A DNA stretch of 64,000 nucleotides, from positions 1 through 64,000 of the IMG/VR virus record IMGVR_UViG_3300034374_011021, one strand, 5' to 3'. Below, piece by piece: positions 7,394 through 16,146 of the stretch. The stretch is from a virus. Position 1 is the first letter of the stretch, and each line of letters begins with the position of its first letter. Both the position numbers and the translations under genes were made by a program. Under the pieces are notes generated by a model. The model searched no databases. It was given only the letters and a program-made list of their open reading frames with translations, and had not been told where the DNA came from.

Positions 7394-8748
7394 TTGTAAT
7401 TTTCTAGATAATATTTTAAATCTTCAGGTGTTCCTAACCCCCACATTTTATCTATATTAAATGTTCTAATTTGTTTATTGTCTTGAATAGCTTCATTAAA
7501 TACAGGACAAACATAAAACTCATTATTTACTCTAATATTTTTATCAATCATCTGTTCAGCATATTTTACAAAGTCAGAACCATGTTTCCAATAATAATAA
7601 CCAACAGTAGCAATATTTGATATAGGATTTTTCTCAGCTACTTCAGTTACTAATCCTAATTCATTTACTTTAGCAAATGACCATTTAGGATGAGTGGCTT
7701 CAAATGTAACAATACCTCCATCAGTATTTGTTTCATTCATTTTATACATAAACTCATTTGAGTCCCATTCAACAAACTGGTCTGAATTGGCAAAGAATAA
7801 AGGAGCATCATTATTAATATATTCTTTAGCTAGTAATGCTGTACAAGCAGCCCCTTCAGTTAAACCATCAACCTCTACTATTTTACAACCTGGAGTAATT
7901 AGATTAAGTAGAGTATCTAGGTTGTATTTTTCTCTATGTTTCTTTTGAACAATATAAACGTAATTAGCTTTAATATTAAGGTTTTCAACTACCACTTGAA
8001 TCATAGGTTTATTCCTAACATCAATAAGCGGTTTAGGAAATGTATAACCAGCCTGTTCAAATCTAGAACCAGCACCAGCCATTGGTATAAGTATATTTAA
8101 TTTTTCATCTCTCCAAGCGGGTGATTTCATAATATATCCTTCTTTAATTGATTTAATTTTTTGAGCTATATTAATATAATTAACTTCTTTAGGGGATCCA
8201 ACTCTAAGTATATGAGCTTTACTTCTAGAAGCAGCTAACAATCCGTAAGGTGAATCTTCAATAATTAATGCTTCTTCAGGCAGACAACTCATTTTTGAGA
8301 TAGCCTTCCAATACATTTCTGGATGGGGTTTACTGTTTTGAACATCTTCATTTGATAATATCAAATCAAAAAACTCAATAATACCTAATTTAGATAATAC
8401 AGTTAATACTGTTTTACGAATACTATTAGAACAAACAGCTAATTTATATCCATCTGATGATAAATTTTGGATAGTTGAATATAAAGTATCATCTTTTTTT
8501 AAACTAGCTAATGCCTCTAGAGTATATTTTTGTTTATTATTCCATACTTCTTCAAATTTCTCTTTAGGTAAACCTTTATTCTTATGAAGCATTTCTAGTT
8601 TTTGATTTGTTTTCAAACCATCATAAGTAGATAAATGCTCGTTCCAATCAATAGCGTATTTACCTAAAGCTTTATTTAATGCTTCAAAATGGATATTTTT
8701 AGCCTCTACTAAAACTCCATCCAAATCAAATACAATTAATTTAATCAT
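7390..8748 (-). CDS. HAD phosphatase fused to sugar nucleotidyltransferase
   Basis: Residues 1-205 are a beta-phosphoglucomutase-type HAD domain: FDLDGVLVEAK (nucleophile Asp), VCSNS, and IIEDSPYGLLAA. Residues about 210-452 are a GT-A-type nucleotidyltransferase: ILIPMAGAGSRF, then FPKPLIDV, and FFANSDQFVEW. The fusion could link sugar-phosphate handling with activation to an NDP-sugar. The substrate is not visible. Four-base overlaps on both sides place it in the operon. Independent evidence for the fusion is the unbroken 452-codon frame. Confidence 0.8.
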   Translation of the reverse strand: MIKLIVFDLDGVLVEAKNIHFEALNKALGKYAIDWNEHLSTYDGLKTNQKLEMLHKNKGLPKEKFEEVWNNKQKYTLEALASLKKDDTLYSTIQNLSSDGYKLAVCSNSIRKTVLTVLSKLGIIEFFDLILSNEDVQNSKPHPEMYWKAISKMSCLPEEALIIEDSPYGLLAASRSKAHILRVGSPKEVNYINIAQKIKSIKEGYIMKSPAWRDEKLNILIPMAGAGSRFEQAGYTFPKPLIDVRNKPMIQVVVENLNIKANYVYIVQKKHREKYNLDTLLNLITPGCKIVEVDGLTEGAACTALLAKEYINNDAPLFFANSDQFVEWDSNEFMYKMNETNTDGGIVTFEATHPKWSFAKVNELGLVTEVAEKNPISNIATVGYYYWKHGSDFVKYAEQMIDKNIRVNNEFYVCPVFNEAIQDNKQIRTFNIDKMWGLGTPEDLKYYLENYK

Positions 8749-9659
8749 ATGATTCCTTTTTCTTTTAACATTAAAATACCTTTCTTGACATATTCTTCTA
8801 AATTAGCTTCAAAATTAGCTCTTTGGTCAGGTATATCTTTTTTAACTATTAAACTCTTATAGTAACCTGATAATCCATCTTTTTCTTTCCAATTACCTGT
8901 CCAATAGTCTCCTACTGTAAGTCCTCTTAAAACATACTGTTGAAAGTCAAGATTAAATTGTTTAGCATAATTTATTAAAATCATACTATACCAATCCCAA
9001 GGGCCATAACCACTCCAATCATCATGTATAGGAACTAAATCTTCATAAAATGCTTTACTATATAAATCACACCAACCAGCAAATTTAGGTGTGTGAACTG
9101 GTTCTACTGTTAAATCATTTTTTTGTTTACTATTATATCTTATATCAAAAATATTAACTTCATCACATTTTTCATAAGGTATATTTAAATAATCTTTATC
9201 AGTAGTTGGATCCCAACTATTATCAGTTAATTTTCTATGTTGGGGACTTAATACAAAATATTTATTTTTTATTTGTTTAGCTGATTCTATTAAATAATAA
9301 AGAGTATATTCACTAAAATAAACATCAGGACAAATACTCATATAATAATCTACTTCCTCTGATATTAGGTTTCTTTGTTGGTCTAAATGGCCATAAAGAA
9401 TATCTTCTTCATTGATTTTTGAATTGACTGAGTAGTCTTCTAATAGATAGAGAAGAGTATTGAATTTATCTATAAAATAATTTTTAGGTAATTTACTATT
9501 ATTCCAATCTACTAGATAATTAGATAAATTTAATTCAGGATTTAAAGTAATATTAACATCTTTTGGTATATAAGGAAATGATTTTTTTAATTGGGTAAAA
9601 GTTAATAAAGCATAATCTATATCCCAGGGCATTATATGACAAGATATTTTAATATTCAT
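8745..9659 (-). CDS. Glycosyltransferase-like protein, family uncertain
   Basis: This 304-residue protein begins MNIKISCHIMPWDIDYALLT and contains DILYGHLDQQRN and GYGPWDWYSMILI. The arrangement resembles a GT-A fold with a variant metal-binding site, as in putative viral glycosyltransferases, but I cannot assign a family. It overlaps the epimerase gene by 11 bases. Position in the operon supports a sugar-related role. Confidence 0.5.
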   Translation of the reverse strand: MNIKISCHIMPWDIDYALLTFTQLKKSFPYIPKDVNITLNPELNLSNYLVDWNNSKLPKNYFIDKFNTLLYLLEDYSVNSKINEEDILYGHLDQQRNLISEEVDYYMSICPDVYFSEYTLYYLIESAKQIKNKYFVLSPQHRKLTDNSWDPTTDKDYLNIPYEKCDEVNIFDIRYNSKQKNDLTVEPVHTPKFAGWCDLYSKAFYEDLVPIHDDWSGYGPWDWYSMILINYAKQFNLDFQQYVLRGLTVGDYWTGNWKEKDGLSGYYKSLIVKKDIPDQRANFEANLEEYVKKGILMLKEKGII

Positions 9660-10416
9660 TCTTTAAAATATTATATACATTTTTTATACCTTGTTCTAAA
9701 CCAATAAATTTTAAATTTAAATTAGTAAATTTTCCATTAAAGGGAGGAGCCATATTCCAATTTTTAAAATTTATATTGACCTTATAATCAGATAAATTAT
9801 TTATAATTTGAGCTATATCATATAATGTAGGAGAATAATCATAACAACAATCTATTACTTTAGGACCATCATTGTTAATATAATATCTAATTAAAGTAAC
9901 TAAGTCTTCCATATAAAAGAAATCCATAAACTTATTTTGAAAGATTTCTATATCTTGTTTATTTATGTATTTTTGAATGTTAGTTTTAATAAATTTATAA
10001 TCTAACTCATTTTCATCAAATACATTTAAAATTCTAATATTATAAAATTTATCTTTATCTTGAATTGAGTTATGAATTATTTTTTTACTCCATCCATAAA
10101 AACTTTCTTGTGATTCTGCTCCTGAACCGAAATGGATTAATTTATTAAAGTGATTTTCACATTCTAATAAATTGTAATACATTTTTAAATTGTCATCTAA
10201 TACAGAAGGAGTATCCTCATCTAATCTACCTCCCCCTACTATAGCACAATGTATTACAATATCAAAATATTTGTCTTGAAAAAAACTTTTAACTTGTTTT
10301 AAATTAGTTAAATCTGCTTCTTTTCGGGTTAAAAGAGATATATTATACTCAGTTTTAAAATAATTATAAAAAACTTTTCCAATATACCCCCCCGCCCCTG
10401 TAATTAAAATATTCAT
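9649..10416 (-). CDS. NAD(P)-dependent sugar epimerase/dehydratase
   Basis: The N-terminal glycine motif MNILITGAGGYIGKVF binds NAD(P). YGWSKK (about residue 108) is the catalytic Tyr-x-x-x-Lys of short-chain dehydrogenases of the extended type. With 255 residues it is shorter than the 310-340 usual for nucleotide-sugar epimerases. It probably reduces or epimerises a keto sugar made by the neighbouring enzymes, as GDP-fucose synthase does. Its ATG overlaps the PanB stop by one base. Confidence 0.75.
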   Translation of the reverse strand: MNILITGAGGYIGKVFYNYFKTEYNISLLTRKEADLTNLKQVKSFFQDKYFDIVIHCAIVGGGRLDEDTPSVLDDNLKMYYNLLECENHFNKLIHFGSGAESQESFYGWSKKIIHNSIQDKDKFYNIRILNVFDENELDYKFIKTNIQKYINKQDIEIFQNKFMDFFYMEDLVTLIRYYINNDGPKVIDCCYDYSPTLYDIAQIINNLSDYKVNINFKNWNMAPPFNGKFTNLNLKFIGLEQGIKNVYNILKNEY

Positions 10417-11351
10417 TAACGTTTTACTACTGTAGGATTATTAGTAATTGGAGTCACACTATGGTTATTATTGTTATAATAATCTTTATCTAACTCATAT
10501 TTCCATTTTTCATCTCCTAGTAATTTTTCAAGTTCTTCTTCTTTAATTTCATAGAAATTTTCTTGTGATGGGAATTGACCATTACGAACCTCATTAGCAT
10601 AATCTGTTAATGCTTGAGTCATAATTTGACCCGCTTCACAATAACGTTTAACAAATTTTGATTTGAATTCCCAAAATAGTCCCATTAGATCATGAAAAAT
10701 AACTAACTGACCATCTACTTCATCACCAGCGCCAATTCCATAAACGGGGATATCTAAAGCACGGGCAATCATTCCTGCTGGTTCTTTAGGCATTGCCTCA
10801 AGTAATAAGGCTGAACAACCTGCTTCTTGAAGAGCTAAAGCTTGTTTTAAAACAATTTCAGCTTGGGCTGCTGTTTTGCCTTGAACTTTATAACCACCTA
10901 ATTTAGCGCGAGTATGAGGTGTAAGACCTAAATGACTCATAACCATAATACCTGAGCTAGCAATGGCTTTAACTCGGTCAACCATAGCGCCTTCTACTTT
11001 AACCATATCACACCCAGCAACAATAAAACGACCTGCATTTTCAATTGCTACTTGATCTGATGGTTGGTAGGACATATAGGGCATATCACCAATTAAGAGA
11101 GCATTTTCATTACCTCTACTTACTGCTTCACACGAACGAATCATATCATCCATAGTTACAGGAATAGTTGTTTTGTGACCTAATGTAGTCATGCCTAATG
11201 AATCACCTACTAAAATACAATCAACCCCAGCGGCGTCTGCCATACGTGCTTGAGGGTAATCATACGCAGTGACTAATACAGTTTTGTTTCCTTTACTCTT
11301 ATTTTGATTAAGGGTAAGAATTGTTTTTTTAGTTTTACTATCTGCTGCCAT
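10416..11351 (-). CDS. panB: 3-methyl-2-oxobutanoate hydroxymethyltransferase (PanB)
   Basis: PanB moves a one-carbon unit from methylene-tetrahydrofolate to alpha-ketoisovalerate, giving ketopantoate for CoA synthesis. All landmark motifs are present in order: VTAYDYPQARMA, GDSLGM, GDMPYMSY, KVEG, SHLGLTP, LLEAMP and YGIGAGDEVDGQ. The catalytic Glu (LLEAMPKE) and metal-binding Asp residues are kept. At 311 residues it has a roughly 45-residue polar tail beyond the usual end. It lies 4 bases after a ThDP enzyme in a sugar operon, not beside panC or panD, so another acceptor is possible. Confidence 0.9.
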   Translation of the reverse strand: MAADSKTKKTILTLNQNKSKGNKTVLVTAYDYPQARMADAAGVDCILVGDSLGMTTLGHKTTIPVTMDDMIRSCEAVSRGNENALLIGDMPYMSYQPSDQVAIENAGRFIVAGCDMVKVEGAMVDRVKAIASSGIMVMSHLGLTPHTRAKLGGYKVQGKTAAQAEIVLKQALALQEAGCSALLLEAMPKEPAGMIARALDIPVYGIGAGDEVDGQLVIFHDLMGLFWEFKSKFVKRYCEAGQIMTQALTDYANEVRNGQFPSQENFYEIKEEELEKLLGDEKWKYELDKDYYNNNNHSVTPITNNPTVVKR

Positions 11352-11355
11352 AATT

Positions 11356-13134
11356 TTATTTTAATGTAACCCAACTTTTAATTTTTTCTTTTCTTGGAAT
11401 TTTATTTATAATCATATTTTTATTTAAAATATCTTCTTCTAGATAAGGAAACATATCTTCTAAAGGATTTCCAAATTCTAATTTTGGTAATAATTTTTGT
11501 TCTCTATCAATAATAACATTTACTAATATACTTCCTTCTTCTTGTAAAGCCAAATTTATTACTTCTTTAAAGTTATTTTTGTTAGCTTCTACTGCTTTAA
11601 TACCATATGCTTGAGCCACTTTAATAAAGTCAGGAACTGAATAATCTTTATTTTCAGTAGCTATATATCTGGAGTTGAAGACTAAATCTTGAAATTGTTT
11701 AATAATACCGTAACAATTATTATTCATTATAAAAATCTTAATAGGTAAATTATAATGTTTAACAGTTTGGAGTTCTTGAATATTCATTTGAAAACCTCCA
11801 TCTCCATCAATACAAATTACAGGTTTATCAGTCCCAATAGCTGCTCCTATCGCTGCTGGTAATCCATACCCCATTGATGAGTTTCCAAAATTAGAAAATA
11901 TTCTTTGTTTAAATTTTGTTTTTAAAGATTGCATAGCCCACACTAAATGACCTCCCTCATCAGGAATAATAACTGAGTCTTCAGGAAGATTATCATTTAG
12001 TTGTTCTAAAAATTCATAAGAAGTTAAAACATCTTCTTTTAAAGTTCTATTTTCTTTTATATTTTTATAATCTTGACATTTTTGGTTCCATTCTTTTTTA
12101 TCTTGAGGTTCACAAGAACCAAATAAATGATTAATAAAGATCTTAGCATCGCAAACTACTGGTAGGTTTATATTTAATCCTCTACCTTTTTTTATTTCAT
12201 TTTCATCTATATCAACCATAATTTTATATGATTCTCTTGAAAATGTTTTTAAATCACCTCCAGTTTGTCTTGTATCTAATCTAGAACCTATAGATAACAG
12301 TAAATCACAATTTTGGATGGCGAAGTTGCCTCCTCTACTTCCATAAACTCCTATGTCTCCTATAAATAAAGGATGATTATGAGGAATAGAATCAAAACCA
12401 CCCCAACTAACAACAAAAGGAATATTTAATTTATTTATCAACATTAATACTTCATCCATTGAATTAGATAATCTAACCCCATGACCTATTAATAAAAGTG
12501 GTCTTTTACTTTCTTTGATTTTTATATTAATATTCTTTATTTTATTTTCTAAATTTTCATCAATAATAGGACTATATGTATTAAATTTAATTAAAGAAGT
12601 ATCTTCTAATAGTCGATTTTGGATATCCATTGGGATATCTAATAGACTAGGACCAAACCTTCCAATAAAACAAGTTTCAATTGCTTGTTTTAAAGTTTGA
12701 TTAAAATCATTATTTGAAGTTAATTTTTTAATAAATTTAGTAAATGGTTTAAAAGATTCTACAACAGGCATTTCTTGAAAACCTAGTTGTCTTGGATTTG
12801 ATTCTATACAATCAATAGATTCATAAGTACTAACCTGACCTGTTATAAATAAGCAAGGAATTGATTCATACCAACATCCACAAATGCCATTCAATAAATT
12901 TTGAGCTCCTGGGCCGCTAGTACTTAGTACTACTCCTAATTTTCCTGATGTTCTGAAATATGTTTCAGCCGCCATAGCAGCTGATTGTTCATGTTGAAAA
13001 CAGTAATATTTAGTTTTTGGATGTTGTCCTATATAATCTACTATAGGAGCAATAGCACCTCCAGTAACTAGAAAAAAGGTATCTATATTATTATAAACTA
13101 AAGAGTCAACTAAATGTTCTAATGTTTTTTTCAC
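11356..13134 (-). CDS. ThDP-dependent acetolactate-synthase-like enzyme
   Basis: The 592-residue protein has the three-domain ThDP layout: PYR domain with catalytic Glu49 in QHEQSAAMAAE, a middle domain, and the PP domain with GDGGFQMNIQEL...IMNNNCYG (the GDG...NN ThDP-Mg motif). WYESIPCLFITGQV is typical of the acetolactate synthase group. In other bacteria such enzymes in sugar clusters (for example YerE) add a two-carbon unit to a keto sugar. Here it sits between PanB and a 3-dehydrase-like PLP enzyme, which makes that role attractive; straight acetolactate synthesis is the alternative. Confidence 0.85.
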   Translation of the reverse strand: MKKTLEHLVDSLVYNNIDTFFLVTGGAIAPIVDYIGQHPKTKYYCFQHEQSAAMAAETYFRTSGKLGVVLSTSGPGAQNLLNGICGCWYESIPCLFITGQVSTYESIDCIESNPRQLGFQEMPVVESFKPFTKFIKKLTSNNDFNQTLKQAIETCFIGRFGPSLLDIPMDIQNRLLEDTSLIKFNTYSPIIDENLENKIKNINIKIKESKRPLLLIGHGVRLSNSMDEVLMLINKLNIPFVVSWGGFDSIPHNHPLFIGDIGVYGSRGGNFAIQNCDLLLSIGSRLDTRQTGGDLKTFSRESYKIMVDIDENEIKKGRGLNINLPVVCDAKIFINHLFGSCEPQDKKEWNQKCQDYKNIKENRTLKEDVLTSYEFLEQLNDNLPEDSVIIPDEGGHLVWAMQSLKTKFKQRIFSNFGNSSMGYGLPAAIGAAIGTDKPVICIDGDGGFQMNIQELQTVKHYNLPIKIFIMNNNCYGIIKQFQDLVFNSRYIATENKDYSVPDFIKVAQAYGIKAVEANKNNFKEVINLALQEEGSILVNVIIDREQKLLPKLEFGNPLEDMFPYLEEDILNKNMIINKIPRKEKIKSWVTLK

Positions 13135-13137
13135 TAA

Positions 13138-14280
13138 TTATTTATTAAAAAATTCTTTGATTTTATCACAAACATAATCTACATCTTCAATAGTCATACC
13201 ATGATGTGCTCCTAATAAGAAACCATTTTTCATAATAAGATCTGAATTAGTGAATGGTTGGAGATATTCTCTGTAAACAGGGTGACGAGTTACGTTACCA
13301 GCAAATGTCACACGAGTTTGGATATTATTGTCTTCCAAGAAATTCAATAGTTCAAAACGTTTTTCAGTTTGTAAAGGAATTGCTAACCAATTTGGTTTAA
13401 TTGAATCATCAGGTAATACAATATCACCTACACCTTGAAGATTTTTAATATAACGCTCAATATTTGCTCTACGAATTTGTTCAAATTCTTTAAAACGATC
13501 CAATTGAACCAATCCAAAAGCAGCATTCATTTCAGATGATTTAAAGTTATAACCTAAAACACTATATAAGAATTTATGGTCATAAGCAATACCATCTACA
13601 TCATGGTTAAAACGATCAGACATAATTTCTGAGTCATTACCCATTCGTCCCCAATCTCGGAATTGTAAACAAACATTTACTAATTTCTTATCATTAAACA
13701 TTACCATACCACCTGAACCACCTGCTGTAATAACATGTGATGCATAAAAACTAGTAGTGGCGATATCTGATTCTGGAGTATGAGTGACTGTGTCTGCTGA
13801 GTCTTCAATCAAAATAATATCTTCGCGACCCATTGCTATTAAACCTTCTTTGATTTCTTTCCAATTTGGTTTATTACCAATCAAATTAGGCAACATGAGG
13901 ACTTTAACTTCATCATCAATAGCAGCTAACACTTCACCTACTTGGGCTACATAATCATTTACTCCAACATCAACAAATACTGGTTTGAGTCCTAATTGAA
14001 TAATAGGAGCTAATGTAGTTGAAAAGGTACATGCTGGTGTAACAATTTTAGTACCTTTAGGCAGTTGTAAACTAGCTAAAGCAAGTAAACAAGCTGATGA
14101 ACCTGAATTTACAAATACACCATACTTTTTACCAAAGTGTTTAGCTATTTTTTCTTCAAATTCAACAGATTTAGGTCCTTGTCCACCTAACCAACCTGAT
14201 CGGAGTGATTCTTCTACTGCTTTGATTTCTTCTTCCCCATAAGACTCAAACTTATAAGGGGCATACCATATTTTTTTCAT
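13138..14280 (-). CDS. DegT-family sugar 3-dehydrase-like PLP enzyme
   Basis: The fold is that of DegT/DnrJ aminotransferases (VNSGSSACLLAL, TPACTFSTTLAPI, IEDSADT with Asp160). In the segment TSFYASHVITAGGSGG, His182 stands where aminotransferases have the PLP-binding Lys. The same Lys-to-His change defines ColD and RfbH, which remove the 3-hydroxyl from 4-keto sugars. RDWGR and LGYNFKSSEMNAA also fit RfbH. The four iron-sulphur cysteines of RfbH are missing, so a ColD-like reaction is more likely. The gene overlaps its upstream neighbour by four bases. Confidence 0.8.
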   Translation of the reverse strand: MKKIWYAPYKFESYGEEEIKAVEESLRSGWLGGQGPKSVEFEEKIAKHFGKKYGVFVNSGSSACLLALASLQLPKGTKIVTPACTFSTTLAPIIQLGLKPVFVDVGVNDYVAQVGEVLAAIDDEVKVLMLPNLIGNKPNWKEIKEGLIAMGREDIILIEDSADTVTHTPESDIATTSFYASHVITAGGSGGMVMFNDKKLVNVCLQFRDWGRMGNDSEIMSDRFNHDVDGIAYDHKFLYSVLGYNFKSSEMNAAFGLVQLDRFKEFEQIRRANIERYIKNLQGVGDIVLPDDSIKPNWLAIPLQTEKRFELLNFLEDNNIQTRVTFAGNVTRHPVYREYLQPFTNSDLIMKNGFLLGAHHGMTIEDVDYVCDKIKEFFNK

Positions 14281-15089
14281 ATAAGATTATTGTGTTTAAA
14301 AATTTTAGTTATTGTATTAATTATGTTTTGTTCGTAATGTACATAATTTAAAGCTAATTGCCAATTTTTATTAATAGCTTCTTTTTTAGATTCATAAAAA
14401 TCTTCAGTTAAATTATTTGCTACATTAATTAAGTCATCAATGTTATTAATATTTATAATACCGTCTGTATCAAAATAATCCCATAGGTTTGAACAACCCC
14501 AATATAAAGGAATAGTTTTAAGTAAAAAACAATCTAATATTTTCTCAGTAAAATAACCTCTATGAGAAGTATTTTCAATTACTACTCCATACTGTGAATC
14601 ACTGAATATAAATTCTTTACCTAAACGAGCATCATCAATGTTGTTTCTATCTCCATAAGTTTCATAGAATTTAGTAGGTATTTTAAATTCATTTTCTCTA
14701 GCTGTTACTTCATGTCTTAAAGAATGACCGTATGTTTTAAGTAGTTTACCTTGTAAATGAGCTAATTTAAATTCTTTTTTATGTTCTTTTTCATATTGGT
14801 CTGGTTTTAGCCAGGTGTGTCCAAATGGTTGAAAAATAGCATTATCACATTGGTTTAATACTTTATCATCCCAAGTTAATATAACTGAAAATATATCTTT
14901 ATTTTTTATAACCCAATCATGTAAACCGAAGTATTCATTTGGTTCTTGAAAAGAAATAATATTAACAGAAGATAATTCCTCTTGACTTTCAGGAATGGCA
15001 TCTACAAATAAAGAAAAATCAATATGGGATAAATGTTGTAATTTATCTTCAAAAACTTTTTTATCAAAATGATTTACTTTTATTTTCAT
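14277..15089 (-). CDS. GT10 fucosyltransferase-like glycosyltransferase
   Basis: The C-terminal half has VVIENTSHRGYFTEKILDCF, then PLYWGC and DYFDTDGII, the donor-binding signature of alpha-1,3-fucosyltransferases (GT10) and relatives. The N-terminal half is divergent. It probably transfers a fucose-like or deoxy sugar from a nucleotide donor, consistent with the dehydrase and epimerase genes beside it. Four-base overlaps link it to both neighbours. Confidence 0.7.
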   Translation of the reverse strand: MKIKVNHFDKKVFEDKLQHLSHIDFSLFVDAIPESQEELSSVNIISFQEPNEYFGLHDWVIKNKDIFSVILTWDDKVLNQCDNAIFQPFGHTWLKPDQYEKEHKKEFKLAHLQGKLLKTYGHSLRHEVTARENEFKIPTKFYETYGDRNNIDDARLGKEFIFSDSQYGVVIENTSHRGYFTEKILDCFLLKTIPLYWGCSNLWDYFDTDGIININNIDDLINVANNLTEDFYESKKEAINKNWQLALNYVHYEQNIINTITKIFKHNNLI

Positions 15090-15694
15090 ATTGTATTATA
15101 AAACTGGTTTTGTTTTTCTTGGCGTTCAATTGTTTTTGGATGTAATAAACAAAATTCATCTTGAGCAGGTAAAGCAGCATAACCTTTATAACCTTCTAAC
15201 ACCTCATGAACTTTATTTTTCCATTTAATTGATTTATCATTTCGATAAATTCTCCATTGATAGTCAGGGAAATTTACTCTATCGTTTTCATATCTCCAGC
15301 CCCACTTGAGGATATGTTCCTCGGTGATACCACTTACAGTATTAATTCGAGGAACTAAGTATACATCCACTTCGGGATTGCTTTCTAATATGCTTGGGAG
15401 CATGTTAAGTAAATCTGCTGAGGGTAATTCGTCAGCATCGATTTGGAAGATATATTCTCCTTCACAGTGTTTTGCTAGCTCATTTTTATAACTAGCAAAG
15501 TCTTTATTTAATGGATAGAACCAATGTTTGATTCCCCTTCCAACAATAACACTAACAACATCATCAGTGTAATTGTCTTTATCAATTTGAATTACAACTT
15601 CATAATCAGGAAAGAGAGCTCTATCGGATAAATAATCCAATAGAGTCTCTAACTCTTTATGTTCGTTACAAACTGTAATTGCTAAACTAATCAT
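15086..15694 (-). CDS. Short GT2-type glycosyltransferase
   Basis: MISLAITVCNE is the first GT-A strand, and FQIDADELP holds the DxD-type metal site. At 202 residues it contains only the catalytic domain. VPRINTVSG and WRIYRNDKSIKW resemble WaaE/KdtX-type LPS glycosyltransferases. Four-base overlaps on both sides show it is translated with the operon. Confidence 0.7.
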   Translation of the reverse strand: MISLAITVCNEHKELETLLDYLSDRALFPDYEVVIQIDKDNYTDDVVSVIVGRGIKHWFYPLNKDFASYKNELAKHCEGEYIFQIDADELPSADLLNMLPSILESNPEVDVYLVPRINTVSGITEEHILKWGWRYENDRVNFPDYQWRIYRNDKSIKWKNKVHEVLEGYKGYAALPAQDEFCLLHPKTIERQEKQNQFYNTI

Positions 15695-16146
15695 TCGGGT
15701 AATACTCCAATGTAAGAAAGAGCATCCATATACTCACGTTCTGGGAAGTTTTTAAGTGTGGTCATATCCATTCTCCATTCATAGTATTGACCTTCCTTTC
15801 CTGGTATAGGGTATTTTTCTTTTTCTTCTTCTGTTACAGGAACTGCTTTAACAGCACTCCAATTCCAATCTCTGATATTGGCTCCATTAGCAAAAATCAT
15901 TCCTTGATTAGGAATATTTACTGCTGATGGCATCCAAATTTTTCCTTTTTTATCTTTACTAAATAAATCTTTATAAAGTTCTGGTAGAGTTTCTTTTTGT
16001 TGTTCTAAAAATTCTTCCCCTTCCATCATTAAAGAGTTAGTTTGAAAGCCACATCCATAGCAAAAGTAAGTTTTAATGTCTGCATTTACTTCAGATACAT
16101 AACAAGCATCTGATTGGCAACGGTCGCATGTTATTAAATTATCCAT
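15691..16146 (-). CDS. Hypothetical protein with N-terminal zinc ribbon
   Basis: The first 40 residues have CDRCQSDACYV and later CYGCGF, a CxxC...CxxC zinc ribbon. The remaining 110 residues carry VNIPNQGMIFANG and MDMTTLKNFPEREY and are unrecognised. It sits inside the glycosyltransferase operon (8-base overlap upstream, 4-base downstream), so a link to glycan assembly is possible but unproved. Confidence 0.55.
   Translation of the reverse strand: MDNLITCDRCQSDACYVSEVNADIKTYFCYGCGFQTNSLMMEGEEFLEQQKETLPELYKDLFSKDKKGKIWMPSAVNIPNQGMIFANGANIRDWNWSAVKAVPVTEEEKEKYPIPGKEGQYYEWRMDMTTLKNFPEREYMDALSYIGVLPE

Noticed and set aside
10416-11351. PEP mutase/phosphonate route for the PanB-like gene
   Set aside because: PanB and PEP mutase share a fold, and a ThDP enzyme plus a PLP enzyme could suggest phosphonate synthesis. 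The full PanB motif set (GDSLGM, HLGLTP, GIGAG) and lack of the PEP mutase loop argue against it.
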